A DNA stretch of 64,000 nucleotides from Beroe forskalii (taxonomy: Eukaryota; Ctenophora; Nuda; Beroida; Beroidae), in NCBI GenBank assembly GCA_011033025.1, contig WFMF01000094.1:186001-250000 (forward strand), in the 5' to 3' direction. A model generated the notes under the pieces. The model saw nothing but the letters and a program-made list of their open reading frames with translations, was not told the origin of the DNA and searched no databases. The translations under genes were made by a program, and so were the position numbers. Shown in pieces: positions 11,555 through 23,367 of this stretch (positions within the stretch are counted from its first letter, which is position 1; each line of letters starts with the position of its first letter).

Positions 11555-12700
11555 TGGACTATCCCATGTGGAGCCAAAATGGCACAGGGAGCCAAAATAG
11601 TATGGGGCAGCAAAGATGACATTGGGCCGAAATGGTATGGGGAGTTGAGGCCAAATAAGTATGGATGAGCTGAATAAGTTTAGGGTAGCCTAAGTATTTC
11701 TTTTCAGGTAGCCTTCAGGCCCACTTTTTTTCACCACAGGCCCAATTTTTAGCGGAAACTTGATTAAAAAAAACGGGCCCATTTGAGATAATACAAGCCC
11801 ATTTGAGACAGCACTGGCCAATTTGTGACAAAATTTCACCACCCCCACCCCATTTTTCCCAAAAACTCCTCGGATTTCGAAATTAAAAACAAAATCTCAA
11901 AACCGGAAAAAAGTTCTTTCTAGGATGCCAGCCAACAGCGCAGCCAGGAAAGAAAAAACCCTATTTATGAAGCCCGAGTCAATAATTACAATTTTTGTGA
12001 GACCAAGTCAGTTCTTCATGTTAGTATGGGCTGTCTAGCTTTGCAATAACCGGGGGCAAGTTAATATAGGGTAAACCCAACATAGCACAAGGGAACCCAT
12101 GTTAGCATGGAGGAGCCTAGGAAAATTTAATATTGTAGTGCGTACACTAGTATGGGGAGCCCAGTGAATAAAGTGAAGCCCAAGATTAATAAAGTGGAGT
12201 CAGGTACGGTAAGGTAAGGGTGATTATGGTAAGGGTGATCTCCTGTTACGGTTTAAGGCCAGAATGTCGGTGAAGACCAGGATAACATGATCAGGTTTCG
12301 TCAGGCGTACACTGTAGCCCAAGGTAATGGTGAGCCTGGAATGGGCGATCCTATTTTATGGTGTAAGCCTGGAGCATTGGTAATACGAGTAAAGTGCAGT
12401 CTGGTACAATGTAGCACAAGGTATGGAAAGCCTGATAGCCCGGGGCGATATCATGATTCGAGGTTCTCGGTTACAACTTCATAAGGTTATACTGTGGCGG
12501 TGGTGAAGCCTAGCAATGAAGTTAGTCTGGTATGGGCGATCCCGTTCATAGATGTAAACCCCGAGCTAAGTGGGGAAATGGTGAAACCCAAGATTCATCA
12601 GGGGAGCTTTCCAAATGTTTTTGATAATATAATGGTATAGTGAAATCTGGTATATGTGACTTGCTAGCACGAGAAAAAAGGGAAGCCATTCTGGCTCAAC
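11555..12700 (+). repeat. Degenerate GGTATGGGGAGCCC minisatellite, right block
   Basis: Direct-orientation counterpart of 8195-8870. It includes the conserved stretch around GTCAGGCGTACACTGTA near 12300, which matches GTCAGGTACACTGTA near 8800. No coding sequence was recognised. Confidence 0.6.
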
Positions 12701-12719
12701 GATATACCGGATGATTGAA

Positions 12720-13735
12720 AAAGTTTAGGCTCTATAAGGTCCAAAACAAAATGGGCGTGGTCGGCCCTACTGGATGCCGGATAGGGCCCAGGGGAGGGTT
12801 GAAACAGAAAATTAACAACAGCAATCAATTCAGGGAGTCAAAAAACACTAGTTTGATGCCCAACATTGATATGATGATATTTAATGAGGTTTATTTCATG
12901 CGGTTTTGGCCCTTTGCGGTCTAGGCAAAAAGGGGCTGATCAGCCCTACAGGTTCAGTGGAAGGTCAAGACATAAAAATAACATCAGAAATCGATTCAGG
13001 AGTTCAAAAAACCACTAGTTCGATGACACACATTGGTATAATAATAATTACATAATTAGAATGATTCATGAAGTTTGCCCTCATGGGATCCAAACAAAAA
13101 AGGGTGTGGTCGGCCCTACAGGTTCAGGGAAAGGTCGAGACATAAAAATAACATCAGCAATCGATTCAGGAGTTCGAAAAACCACTAGTTCGATGACACA
13201 CATTGATATAATAATAATTGGAATGATTCATGAAGTTATGGCCTCATGGGATCCAAACAAAAAAGGGTGTGGTCGGCCCTAAAGGGGCAGGTGAAGGTCG
13301 AAACTGAAAAATTACATCAGCAATCGATTCAGGGGTCCAAATTAGTACTATTTTGATGTATAATATGTCCTCTAGATGAAATTAATGCTTTTGGATCATT
13401 TTGAGCTGATACGTCACCAAAAAAGGGCGTGGTCGGGCCTATAAGGTCAGGGGATGGTTGAAATGAAAAACTGATGCCGGGAATCGATTCAGCGGGTCAA
13501 AAACATACTATTTAGATGCCAAGCATGTGAAAATTGGCCGAAAATCAAAATTTCGAATTTTTCCCACGGTAAAAATGGGCGTGGTCATTTGGGCATGTTC
13601 CCACACTTTTCAACATTGGATCACGGTATATTTCGAAAGAGTTACCTATGGAGAGCCTATAAACCGAGTCTCAAACTTGCACCTATAAATGCAGAAAGTC
13701 AGCAATTTTCGTGCATAACTGACCAGACTAGAGGG
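12720..13735 (-). repeat. Right arm of long inverted repeat
   Basis: Inverted match to 7360-8170. It is about 200 bp longer because it holds at least one extra module; the modules around 12930-13080 and 13080-13250 are close copies of each other. Short frames through it are repeat artefacts. Confidence 0.8.
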
Positions 13736-13969
13736 AAAGTTACACCCACGGTGATTGTAAGTCTAGGAACTATGGACAAGAATCATGTGTAGATTACTGA
13801 ATTCACTGAATGGTGATGGGGTAGTTGAGTAGGTGTGGTTACCCAGTGAAGATTACAGCATTCACTAAATCGTCGAGCAGTGTAAGGTTAACGTATCCTG
13901 ATACGCTGATAACACTGAGAAGCAGCAACCACTTGCCACAGAGCTACTGATAAAATCCTTGGTGGTCGA

Positions 13970-14245
13970 TCGTGGGCAGGATTTTAGGGGTGTAAAATCT
14001 GCTGAATAGGGCAGGATTCTAGCCGGGGGTGCAACACTGCAACAACCTGCGCACGAGTGCATGATTCTAGCTGGGATGCAAAGTCTCGTCGAATAGGGTG
14101 CAGGATTCCAGACGGGGTGCAAAATGCTGTAGAATTGGGTAGGATTCCAGCCGGGGTGCGAAATGCTGTAGAATTGGGCAGAATTCTAGGGGTGCAATAT
14201 CCTTTATCACCAGGGCAGGATTCTAGGCGGGTGCCATTACCTAGA
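13970..14245 (+). repeat. Degenerate minisatellite of about 45 bp
   Basis: About six imperfect units on the pattern GGGCAGGATTCTAGCCGGGG, then TGCAAAATGCTGTAGAATT. There is no coding potential beyond short chance frames. Confidence 0.75.
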
Positions 14246-15085
14246 CCATGTTATGGTATCATACAAGACACTGCTACCAATATTGCACCAGTGACAAGCC
14301 AAAACTAAGCCTACAGGTGACGCATTACTTACTTGGGTTATTGCTGAAATTTACCACCATGTCCATTAAGATATTTACCATTCGTGGTAACAGATGGTAA
14401 TTAGGCGTGCGGTTCGAGAGCAAAACTGATAACTAAATCCCAAATGGCTCACTTGAACAGATGTGAATACAGTTATATTAACTACAAAAACAGATCCCTT
14501 CAAGCTAAGATTCTTAACTAGCAAGTAATTAGGATATCAGTCTGGGGTGATTATACTTTATATTGGATTCATTAAAGCCTGTATGTGACCATAACCTCAG
14601 AAGATTAGGCTAAGATGAAATTCTCATTTTTGAATGACGATTGTCAATATTGCCAATTTATTGCCTATTTAGCACGAAGATGCTGTAATAAAAGACGGTT
14701 ACGGGTGCTACATAACATTTAAATCACACAATTCGATGCAAACTTACAGCATTTAATTAAGAGCTCCGAAATTTAATAAGAATGCACAGTATGAGGCCAC
14801 GACAAATTAAATGTGACATAATCCTTTGCTTGTTTGTTTTACAACTGTACCAGAAAAGATGAATTATGACCAAATAACATGATTTAGTACGTGTGGAATT
14901 TGGCTGTGACAATAAAAAATATTCCCGGTCTCTTTGTTTTAAGTTTTTAAATTCGTTAAATAGCGAAAAGTTAATGCCCTAAAACGTTTAAATTCTAATT
15001 CATCAGAGTTAAATTAACTGCTAGCATTGCAGCACTTCTCGTTTAGTATAGTAACAAGGTATCATATCAAGGTATGAGTACTCAC
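14246..15085. other. Gene-free sequence
   Basis: Nothing was recognised. If the exon at 15086-15212 is real, this is intron or 3' flank of that gene. Confidence 0.4.
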
Positions 15086-15212
15086 AGTATCGGAAGCTGC
15101 CTGGATGCCACACTCCGACGTGACGGTTGAGTCCTGCAGGGCACCGGAGGAGGAGGAGGAGAAGTCACTCGTCATCTCCACTAACTGGACACTAGTGCTC
15201 TCCGCATGCATT
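15086..15212 (-). CDS. Candidate internal exon of an unidentified gene
   Basis: On the minus strand, a pyrimidine-rich tract ending in CCCCCGTAG at 15213 is followed by an open stretch. It reads as Met-His-Ala-Glu-Ser-Thr, a VQLVEMTSDF segment, five serines, and then ALQDSTVTSECGIQAASDT. It stops at a textbook donor, GTGAGT, at 15085. The exon would be 127 bp. The mixed, low-repeat residue content and the two good splice sites make it more gene-like than anything else between the MULE and the UBR gene. I do not recognise the protein. No neighbouring exon was found, so it could be a chance match. A 22-bp block overlapping the acceptor tract is repeated at about 15301-15322. Confidence 0.4.
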
Positions 15213-15654
15213 CTACGGGGGAGGAGGGGTACTGAGTCAGGATTATAGTGACAGGATTATATAGCAACAGTGCAACACAGTCTTATATTCTCTAAAGGTG
15301 GGAGGAGGGGTACTGAGTCAGGTTATCTGGTTATCTGGGTTTGTGTTGAGAAACACATGATTTGTATAAACCAACATATTTCACACAATAGCTGCTCGGA
15401 CACAGTCCAAAGTCAGTAAAGGTACGTATTGGTGTATGTGACAGACATGAAATAAATGCTGAATATATCGATTTTATTATCCAAGGAGGGACAGAGAGGA
15501 GAGGGAAGAGACTAAACCGTGAAGCATCAGCGGTAACCTTGCAGATACAAGGTCCTCTCTCGTCAAGTGCGATGAGATTCTCAAACATCCGTAGATGACG
15601 AGAGAGAACGGAGAAGTTTGGGACCACCGTACCCCTCACAGCATGGCTAACAGT

Positions 15655-15830
15655 TGTCGCAAGTTCTAAGAAATGAGAATCATTCTGAAATTTCCGAGCC
15701 GTGCGGCACCATATGAATGTGCGTGTTATATTGTTGAATCAGCACCACGTACGTACAAATGGCGGTTGTGTGGGAATTTCAGAAGGCGTCTGGCGTTTTC
15801 AGAGCTCGTGACATCTACGCATTATTATTC
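15655..15830 (+). repeat. Dispersed repeat shared with 63490-63690
   Basis: Shared pieces in the same order include TGTCGC, GAGAAATGA, ATCATTCTGA, ATTTCCG and AATTTCAGAAGG, with diverged spacers. It encodes no recognisable protein and the family is unknown. Confidence 0.5.
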
Positions 15831-16049
15831 CCCGCACTTATATTTGATGAAACAACTGATTAACTTGAGGGCGTGGCCCGAGAAGTTTATACCATGTGGA
15901 ATAAAATTTGAGTGGGATTATGAACGATGAAGCCCAAAAGTGTTTTTATTACAACTTTATATAGAACTAGCCCAGAACTACCATAGAAGATTAGAAGTTA
16001 TGGAAGAGTCATCGACTGGGAGTCATGCCGATCAAATCAAATCACATAA
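15831..16049. other. Short gene-free spacer
   Basis: Nothing recognisable before the 8-bp target duplication of the next element. Confidence 0.4.
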
Positions 16050-16057
16050 ACTATATC

Positions 16058-17353
16058 CTTACCTTCCAAAAAGGAAAATCCCCTCGGTAGCAGATTTCAA
16101 AATCCCCTCGGTTTCAAGGTTGCTCGGAGCCAAGAGCCAATTAAGTGGCAATTATTATTAAGTACAGCCCGCCGCAGGCGAAAAATTTCAAGGCTTTGCA
16201 CATGAATCTGCCTCTGAGATCAATTTAGTTAATGTATAATGTGATTAAAACAGCCAGTCGTAGGCAAAACTTGTGAAAGTTTTACACCTGAGTTTGTGTA
16301 GGATCAATTAAGAGGCGTAATTCAATCCGTGCAGCCCGCCGCAGGCGGAAATTTTTAAGGTTTTGTGCGTGAATCTGCCTCTAAGATCAATTTGTTTATG
16401 AATGTATAATGTGATTCAAACAGCCAGCCGTAGGCAAAAATTGTGAAGGTTTTATACCTTAGATTGTGTCTAGGATCAATTTAGTGACATAATTGGATCA
16501 CAACAGCCCGCCGCAGGCGAAAAATTTTAAGGTTTTGTGCGTGAATCTGCCTCTAAGATCAATTTGTTTATGAATGTATAATATGATTCAAACAGCCAGC
16601 CGTAGGCAAAAATTATGTAAGTATAACATCTGAGATTGTGTGTAGGATCAATTTAGTGACATTACTGAATCACAACAGCCCGCCGCAGGCGAAAATTTTT
16701 AAGTTTTTGTGCCTGAGTCTGCCTCTGAGATCAATCTGGTAATGTTTAATTTGATTAACAATCCTTTTCTTGCCAAAGGCGTATTCTATGACTATCGATA
16801 ATCTATCTTTGAACTATAACACCTCACTCACCTTACATCTCATCACCGTAATTCCCCTCACCATACTTCCCCTCACCTTAATTAGTTAATTCCCCTCACC
16901 ATACTTTCCCTCGCCATAATAATAACTTAATTACCCTCATCTTACTTCCCCTCATCTTAATTACTTAAGTCCCCTCACTTTACTTTCACTCAGTTAACGT
17001 CCCCTCACCTTAATTCCCCTAAGCCCATCTGACCATCACACCATCTTCCTCTCTACTTCACTTCCCCTTGCCTCACTACCTGCTTCCCCTCACCTAATAT
17101 GATCACTTCCCCTCACGTCCCTTTGTATGTTTGTATTCCCCTCACATTTGCATCTTTACAGTAAGAATTGATCTAAATTGTTATTAGAACCCATTAGTAG
17201 CAAATAAATACAATTTTTAAGAAATTTTATTCGAGATTTCAGCGTGGCATGCACGCTGCGCGTGCGTGCATCTTGACTTGAAAATCCCCTCGGTTTTGAG
17301 AAAAATCCCCTCGGTAGCAGAGCTACTCCTGCTACCCACTTTTGGAAGGTAAG
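16058..17353. mobile_element. Non-autonomous TIR element, 8-bp target duplication, copy 1
   Basis: It is bounded by a perfect 8-bp duplication ACTATATC at 16050-16057 and 17354-17361. The termini CTTACCTTCCAAAA and TTTTGGAAGGTAAG are perfect 14-bp inverted repeats. Two AATCCCCTCGG motifs lie inside each end in direct orientation. The interior holds about four units of a roughly 165-bp repeat (CAGCCCGCCGCAGGCG, CTGCCTCTGAGATCAATT, CAGCCAGCCGTAGGC). A CT-rich TTCCCCTCACCTTA minisatellite follows at about 16810-17150. An 8-bp duplication fits hAT, P or KDZ-type elements; the terminal bases are not the usual hAT CAG, so the superfamily is open. The sister copy is at 30588-32139. Confidence 0.88.
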
Positions 17354-17361
17354 ACTATATC

Positions 17362-17923
17362 CTTGACAAGAAATATAGCAATTGATGTCCTAAGATTTTC
17401 TTAAGAAAACCTCCGATTAAATGCAGAAAAACAATGTGAAGTAAAAATTAACGACGGAATAAAACGATTTTCAGCATTGGGACGAGTTGACAGAAAAGTG
17501 GAATCTACGGATCAAATGGAGTAGGGATGAAATAATACCTTTGAAAGCTGTGGTGATCACACCCTAGCCGCGCGAGGGAGTTCTACAGCTAATTTTCGTT
17601 GTAGTGATTAAATAATGAATCATCGAATGCTATGCGAAAAGCCGGTTGAAGCAGTTAACATGACTTTCAATCAAAAAGTAACAGTTAACACCCCATATAA
17701 TCACCTCTTCGTATAACCATATAGTTAATATATAAAGACCCAAAATCTAAATCAGAATTGTCATGTCGATTTATTATATTGATTAGTTTTTAAATGTAAA
17801 ATTTCCTAATTTGGGGTAGCCCCATGACGCTCTATAACAGCTGTCAGGATGATTAATACTACTTACTAAGTTACTAGGAACTGAGATCGGTTCCGGACGT
17901 GGTGCTGCGACTCTAATGTATAT
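17362..17923. other. Gene-free sequence
   Basis: Nothing was recognised. Confidence 0.4.
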
Positions 17924-18182
17924 AAGCGGAGCAATGCTATGTGAGTTATGACACTAAAATATAGTTAACTGTAATTCCTCCCTTTACTCAATATTGAGAG
18001 AGAATTAAAATGATAGTAAGGCCATGGTGGTATTAAATCTTACTTAGTTAAAAGCGGAGCAATGCTATATGAGTTAGGACACTAAAATATAGTTAACTGT
18101 AATTCCTCTCTTTACTCAATATTGAGAGAGAATTAAAATGATGATAGTAAGGCCATGGTGGTATTAAATCTTACTTAGTTAA
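17924..18182 (+). repeat. Recent tandem duplication, 128-bp unit
   Basis: Two copies starting AAGCGGAGCAATGCTAT at 17924 and 18052 differ at only a few positions, plus a 3-bp GAT gain in the second. It is noncoding. Confidence 0.9.
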
Positions 18183-19818
18183 AACGCAAACTTATTAATC
18201 ACTCGCACAAACTCTCTCATTCTCCAAACTTCCATTTAAACATCTTTAGCGATATATGAGTATTGAGTTAATCGTCATATCTCTAAAGTTAGTTTGTTAC
18301 AGGATTCTGCAGAAACTCTGCAGAGTAAGCCGTATAACTGAGATCCAACGGATTTTATCTGAATCAGTGAATCGAGTAACAGAGTAACACGTCGTTAGAT
18401 TAACGTTGACTTGACGCGTGTCTTACGGAAGTGGCAAAGACTAAGAGTCAAGAGTGGCTAATGGCTATCGGCCTCGATTTAAACGGCCCTTCAAACCAAA
18501 TGCCAGATCATGAATCGCAATCATGGAAGTATTTAGTGAAAAAACAAAATATGTTTTTTTGAGAAAATAGCGTTAATAGTAGACTAGTTCATGATTCCAG
18601 CGATGGATTTTATAAAATTTTGCCGAACTTTGGTGATTGCTACTTGCTAGAAAGTTTGGCCCAAATTTAATAAATAGGCTTAAAATAATACAAATTTTGA
18701 TCTTAGGGTAACAATGCAAAAATTGGCTTCTATAAATATTGTGGAAATAAAATGATCAAAATATGCTACGCATCACATTTTCTAAGATATTGGGAAGATG
18801 TGAAACTGACGCTCACAAGCCATGGTCATATATCTGAAGTATCCTGAGAAATGTTTGTTTCGATTTAAGTCGCTGAATCCGATCCCCGTTGAAATGGTTA
18901 TGTCAAATTAAAATCAAAGTCGATCCAGTCAGATCTGCTGCCTGAGATAATTGAATTAGCAAGACAGGTCTGGTACCCTTGAACAGAGCTTTAAAAGGGG
19001 CTACAATGAGCGATATGGCTAAACGCGCGTGAGGGACACACATAATCAAGTAGATGTCAGGAGCGTTACCGTTAATCTGAAAATCTTGTCACCATTATAG
19101 ACTGACAAGTACACTGGATCATGGACCTCGGGTGCTCAGTCAAAAGATCTTGACCGGTCTAACGTTATGTAATGAATAAAATCAATTAAAATAGACATCA
19201 TCGGATAAATACTTCTAAAGTTCAACTATATCCAACTACTGCTAGCATGATCAATCATAACTCATACGTACCACAGGAAAGTCAAGCAGGTTTATAGATC
19301 CAAATTTGAACCAAATCATGGAATAAGTCCGATGCCAGTTTTCAATGACATATTTCTATTTTTAGCTTTTTGCTGCTAATTAACACCAGATTCAATTAAT
19401 CGAAATATTGTATTGTTCAATCACATAACAGCAAGCCAACTTTTGAAGCGGTTTCCATTCAAAACAAAAATAATAGATGATCTTTATTTAATATTCAAAT
19501 TTTCACCATTTTGATTCTTGACACGGTAGAGAAATTAAACGGATTATAAACGCGATGATCCATAGAAGGAGAAGGAATACTACTACAGTTCCCTGTGTAT
19601 ATTCCTAGTAACTAGGCAATGGATCGTAACGCTGCGGCATATGATGAAGTTATTTGCCGTGAGAAACAAGGGCACAGCGCGCTTGCTGCCCAAGGATTTC
19701 TAATTAATGACAAGGGCTTTACAAAGTAAACAACTTAAGGGGCCGCCACGGATAAACACCAAACACATGCAATTACCTTAATAACTTCCTCTAGCCGGTG
19801 GAGAAGGTGAGAGGGGGT

Positions 19819-19840
19819 CACGTGAGCTATCCCAGCCAAT
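19819..19840. promoter_or_regulatory. E-box next to CCAAT box
   Basis: A GGTCACGTGA E-box is followed 11 bp later by a CCAAT box. This pairing is common in animal promoters, but no transcript is visible here. Confidence 0.3.
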
Positions 19841-22140
19841 GGGAGGGGTGCTTGTTGGGTTTTATGAAGGGTGGTGGAGGTAATGGGGTTAACAACCACC
19901 TCCAGTAGACACAGCTAATCCTCCCCCAGTGATAATGAATGTGGTGGGTAGGCATGCTATAATGCTCCTTCATAATGTTATGTAATGTGGGGAGGAGAGG
20001 ACGATATGTTGTTTAAATATGAATCGCATTAAAGGAGAAATATTTCCTGCGATGTGATGCGCGGGATTTCCGATGAGCAGTATATTAAGTGATGCTCCTT
20101 GCTGGGCAACAGGAATACTGCAAGCATTTTGTAGTTTTATAGTAACCAGCGAGGGGAGAGTAAAGGTTTAGCTTTCTCAGGGTCTCGTCACTCAAGGTAA
20201 ATATTGATTGAAATCATGGACAATGAAGAAACCAGTACGAATAATTCCTCCAATATGGAAGTTCAATATCCTTCCTTCTCTTAATAGATACCATTGTCAT
20301 ACTTTTTCTTTGCCAAGACCAAAATAGGAATACAAGTTCCTTTGCCAAGTTAACTGAGACTCGCCAGATTGCACAGTTATACTGATTCTGAACGAATCTG
20401 AACGAATTAGATTGAAATTGAAGCCAATTTCAATCTAAGTATACTGATAAGTCTACTTTGGAGGAAGTCTACCAAATAGTGCTGGATACTCTAACTAACA
20501 CATTCACTTCGACATTCCATGCTCAGAGTTCAGTTAACAAAATAGCTGAAGTTGGGTACATCTAGGAATATTGTCGCGGGATATGAATTTCGATTTCCCT
20601 TCGTTTTTCAACATAATGAGAAGTGGAGGTTGAGAGGACGAGCAACAACGCACTCAGTTGTGACAGACTGTCAATGAGCGATGCTGAAGGTGGCAACCCA
20701 CCACCAACACAGAACCACGGCTCATGAGACTTACAACGTACGTGCACCATTGGTCCGCTGCCGTGTCTGATGAGAATTAAAAAGAGGCAGGATGGAGAGC
20801 GTTATCGGAAAATATATTGACACTAGCGGTCAAACGCAAGGATTTTTCATCACGGCAATCAGAACATATGTAATATATTTCAACGCCTGGTATCAAAATC
20901 TCGCACATTAGATCAGTGCCGGGGGGTGGATGAAATTAAAACAAAACTCATTCTCTGATAATATTGTAAATATACCGTTATATATATATATAAGTCCTGA
21001 GCGAGGTCTGCGGAGTCTGGAAATGGAGTGGGGGTTTGGGAAAAGGTCCGCAATAATACGTTCGGAGGTCATGCTCCTTGGAATTGTGTAATCGAAAATA
21101 TAGTGTCATAGTCAAATTCATATAAGGTCAATTATGGTTCTGGTTATTAACAAGTCCGCATTTAACTCGATATCATGGAACATGGTTACAGCAGCTCGGT
21201 TATAACACGTGTGATACACTGCGAGGTAGGCTGGCGCGGCGTGATCTCATCAGCAGGCCCGCATTATCGGTATTTTCTGTAAATTTGATTGAGAACCCGG
21301 TAAAACAGCCTGGGCAATTGGAATATAATCAATAATTTATAAGCACTATTCCCGAGACATTGCTTGATATGGAGATAAAATATTAATAGCAATACAGGAA
21401 AGTGCACTGAGGCCTAAACTTACATTCATAATCCTAATATGATGACTCTTTTGAGGCAAATCTTGAGCTTTGAGAGGGAAAATATGACAAACTCAACAGT
21501 TTAAAACCGCCAGCAGCTGACGCTACTACGGGTTTGTGTTTGTTTATGCTTTTATGCAACAAAACAGATCCCTTAGTTTTGTTATGAAAGAACTGGGTTT
21601 ATCTCTCTTGCATGGGCACATGAATGAAACGGACAACTATGATGAACATTGAACCATATCATGATCAGTAAACTCGATCTTGCAACAAGATTCTTACGAG
21701 AACCAACCCAAGTTAATCGTAACATCCTCGAGCAAAATTGTTTCTCTCACCACCTTGTCCAGTTATAAGCCATGAAACGCCTGGTCGAGATGATGCACAT
21801 TTACAGAATGCGATATAATGATTTCCTGGATTATGGAATCGGGGAGGAGGTTATCTGGTTAACAGTAACGATCTGCTAAGATGTCATATATCATGGGATG
21901 CTTCAGAGTGGGTGAAAATGAGGGAGAGAGATGGAGAAAAACGTACAAAAACTCGAGACGGAGTTACAACAAACTTATAAAGAAGAGGTGATCTCAAAAG
22001 TATTCTCGAGTCCACCACGCTAGAGGTGAGGGAACAAAAAATCAATTAGCACTATTTTACCTAACTCATTGTAACAAGAATACACGCGTGACAAGGCACA
22101 TTGCACGCGCCCCAACTCACCAAATCTAAAACTAATGCAT

Positions 22141-22221
22141 CACGTGATACTTCACACCACGTGACTCATCCGACTCACGTGACGACACGAGTCCCCTATA
22201 GCAACGGGAATATATCACGTG
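22141..22221. promoter_or_regulatory. Cluster of four CACGTG E-boxes
   Basis: Perfect CACGTG palindromes lie at 22141, 22158, 22176 and 22216, spaced about 17, 18 and 40 bp. Three are preceded by T and followed by A or G, as in USF/MITF/TFE-type sites. Four such sites in 81 bp of AT-rich DNA are unlikely by chance. A further site lies at 22956. Target gene unknown. Confidence 0.45.
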
Positions 22222-22648
22222 GGAATGTGGACCTATGATAATTGACGAGCTCCTTAACAGATTTATAGTTACATCCATCTTTCTATTGATTTAAGTGGAT
22301 AAGCTTGCCTTCATTGTCATTCATATACATAGAGCAGAGAATTGTCCGCTCAGCATGATTATAGTCCCCAAAAGAAGCATATAAACACGAAAGGTATAAT
22401 TTATTTAGAATTAATGAATTATTTTACTCCGGGGTTACGTCACGCGTACGCCGATATTATTTGTGCTGCTATACTAGATTCGTGCGCTGCCTCATGAGAC
22501 CAGGGTAGATGCCAAAAACCTCATTTTCATAATTTCATGCCCCTCAAAATCGTTGAAGTATGGTAACTAGGAAGCATCAATCATGTTTTTAAATAAAGAA
22601 ATGATTTGGCGACCTACAACTATTTCGATTCTTAGTGGTTTCGATAGA

Positions 22649-23367
22649 ATTTTTTGGCCTACCGACAAGTGCGCACATAAGAATCTATTTCCCACGGTCT
22701 AACAGGGTACCCTGTCAATGATTTGAGCTGAGTGAGCACTTCAGATGCTGAAAACGACAACTGCGCCCATTGCAGCTCAGCCAAGTCAGAATCTGATCCA
22801 AACTATAACAAACAACAAGTGCGCCCAATGTTTCTAGTTGAGACTGTGAGTGAACTTGAAGCGTCTCTTGGCGCAGTGCCCATGCGAGTGCCCATGCAAG
22901 GTCACGATGGGTGCTTTGTCATGCAAGGTCATGATGGGTTAGGTGACGTTCGACTCACGTGATGCGGCTCATAGCTTTAGCGTGTCATTTGAAAGGAACT
23001 GGGAGGGTTACATCACGGCTCATAGCTATGAGCATGCTATTTGGAATATCTGAGATAGGCATGTGTACTTGCTAACATTAAGGAGAGGACTACCCGACGG
23101 CATGGGCACCACCAACTGGAGTTGCTCCAAGAACAGAGGCCTCAAGAGTCCCTGCTCAGTCTTCTTCAACCCTGCCGACTAGACCCTCTCTTCCTGACCG
23201 AAGCAGCACAACCTGAGCTGATCCCAGAGCTGGATCATTGAATGTGCGCACTTGTCGTTTCAGATGTAGAGGATTAACTGATTGGGCTACTCTCCAAATT
23301 TTCCCACGCTACCCTGTCAATAATTGAGCTCCGGTGTGCGCAGTTGTCCGGCAGCCAATTTTTTTTC
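22649..23367. mobile_element. Possible TIR element with repeated GACAAGTGCGCAC ends
   Basis: The left end (AATTTTTTGGCCTACCG, then ACAAGTGCGCACA) is matched in inverted form by the right end near 23330-23367. A second, closer inverted copy, ATGTGCGCACTTGTCG, lies inside at 23242-23257. Related GACAACTGCGCCCA and CAACAAGTGCGCCC motifs lie near 22757 and 22815. The interior is more GC-rich than its surroundings and has open frames (22732-22962 and about 23080-23215), neither of which I recognise. No target duplication was identified, so the boundaries are tentative. Confidence 0.5.

Larger units (their letters stand above)
7360..13735. mobile_element. Long-terminal-inverted-repeat element with modular arms, nested insertions
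   Basis: Arms at 7360-8170 and 12720-13735 are inverted copies of each other. The match is very high over the outer 250 bp (for example TTTCGAAATATACCGTGATC at both ends) and begins at about GGTCAGTTATGCAC. Each arm is a series of roughly 155-bp modules, each with a CCACGCCC box and a GAATCGATT box; I count about five on the left and six on the right. The interior holds a degenerate GGTATGGGGAGCCC minisatellite on both sides of a LINE fragment, which is itself split by a hAT-type element. No transposase of its own is visible, so it is non-autonomous. Its modules resemble those of the element at 27067-30383. The superfamily is unknown and I could not fix a target duplication. Confidence 0.75.
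18183..22640. other. Long gene-free stretch with E-box clusters
   Basis: No coding region or transposon was recognised in about 4.4 kb. There is a short TA run near 20980. Two possible control segments are listed separately (19819-19840 and 22141-22221). Confidence 0.5.

Noticed and set aside
20562-20750. 62-codon frame on the minus strand
   Set aside because: No domain, no codon or splice support, and within the range of chance open frames.
22732-22962. Small gene of 76 codons
   Set aside because: It starts at GTG in the available reading, contains a tandem duplication (ATGCAAGGTCA twice) and has no recognisable domain. Kept only as interior of a possible element.
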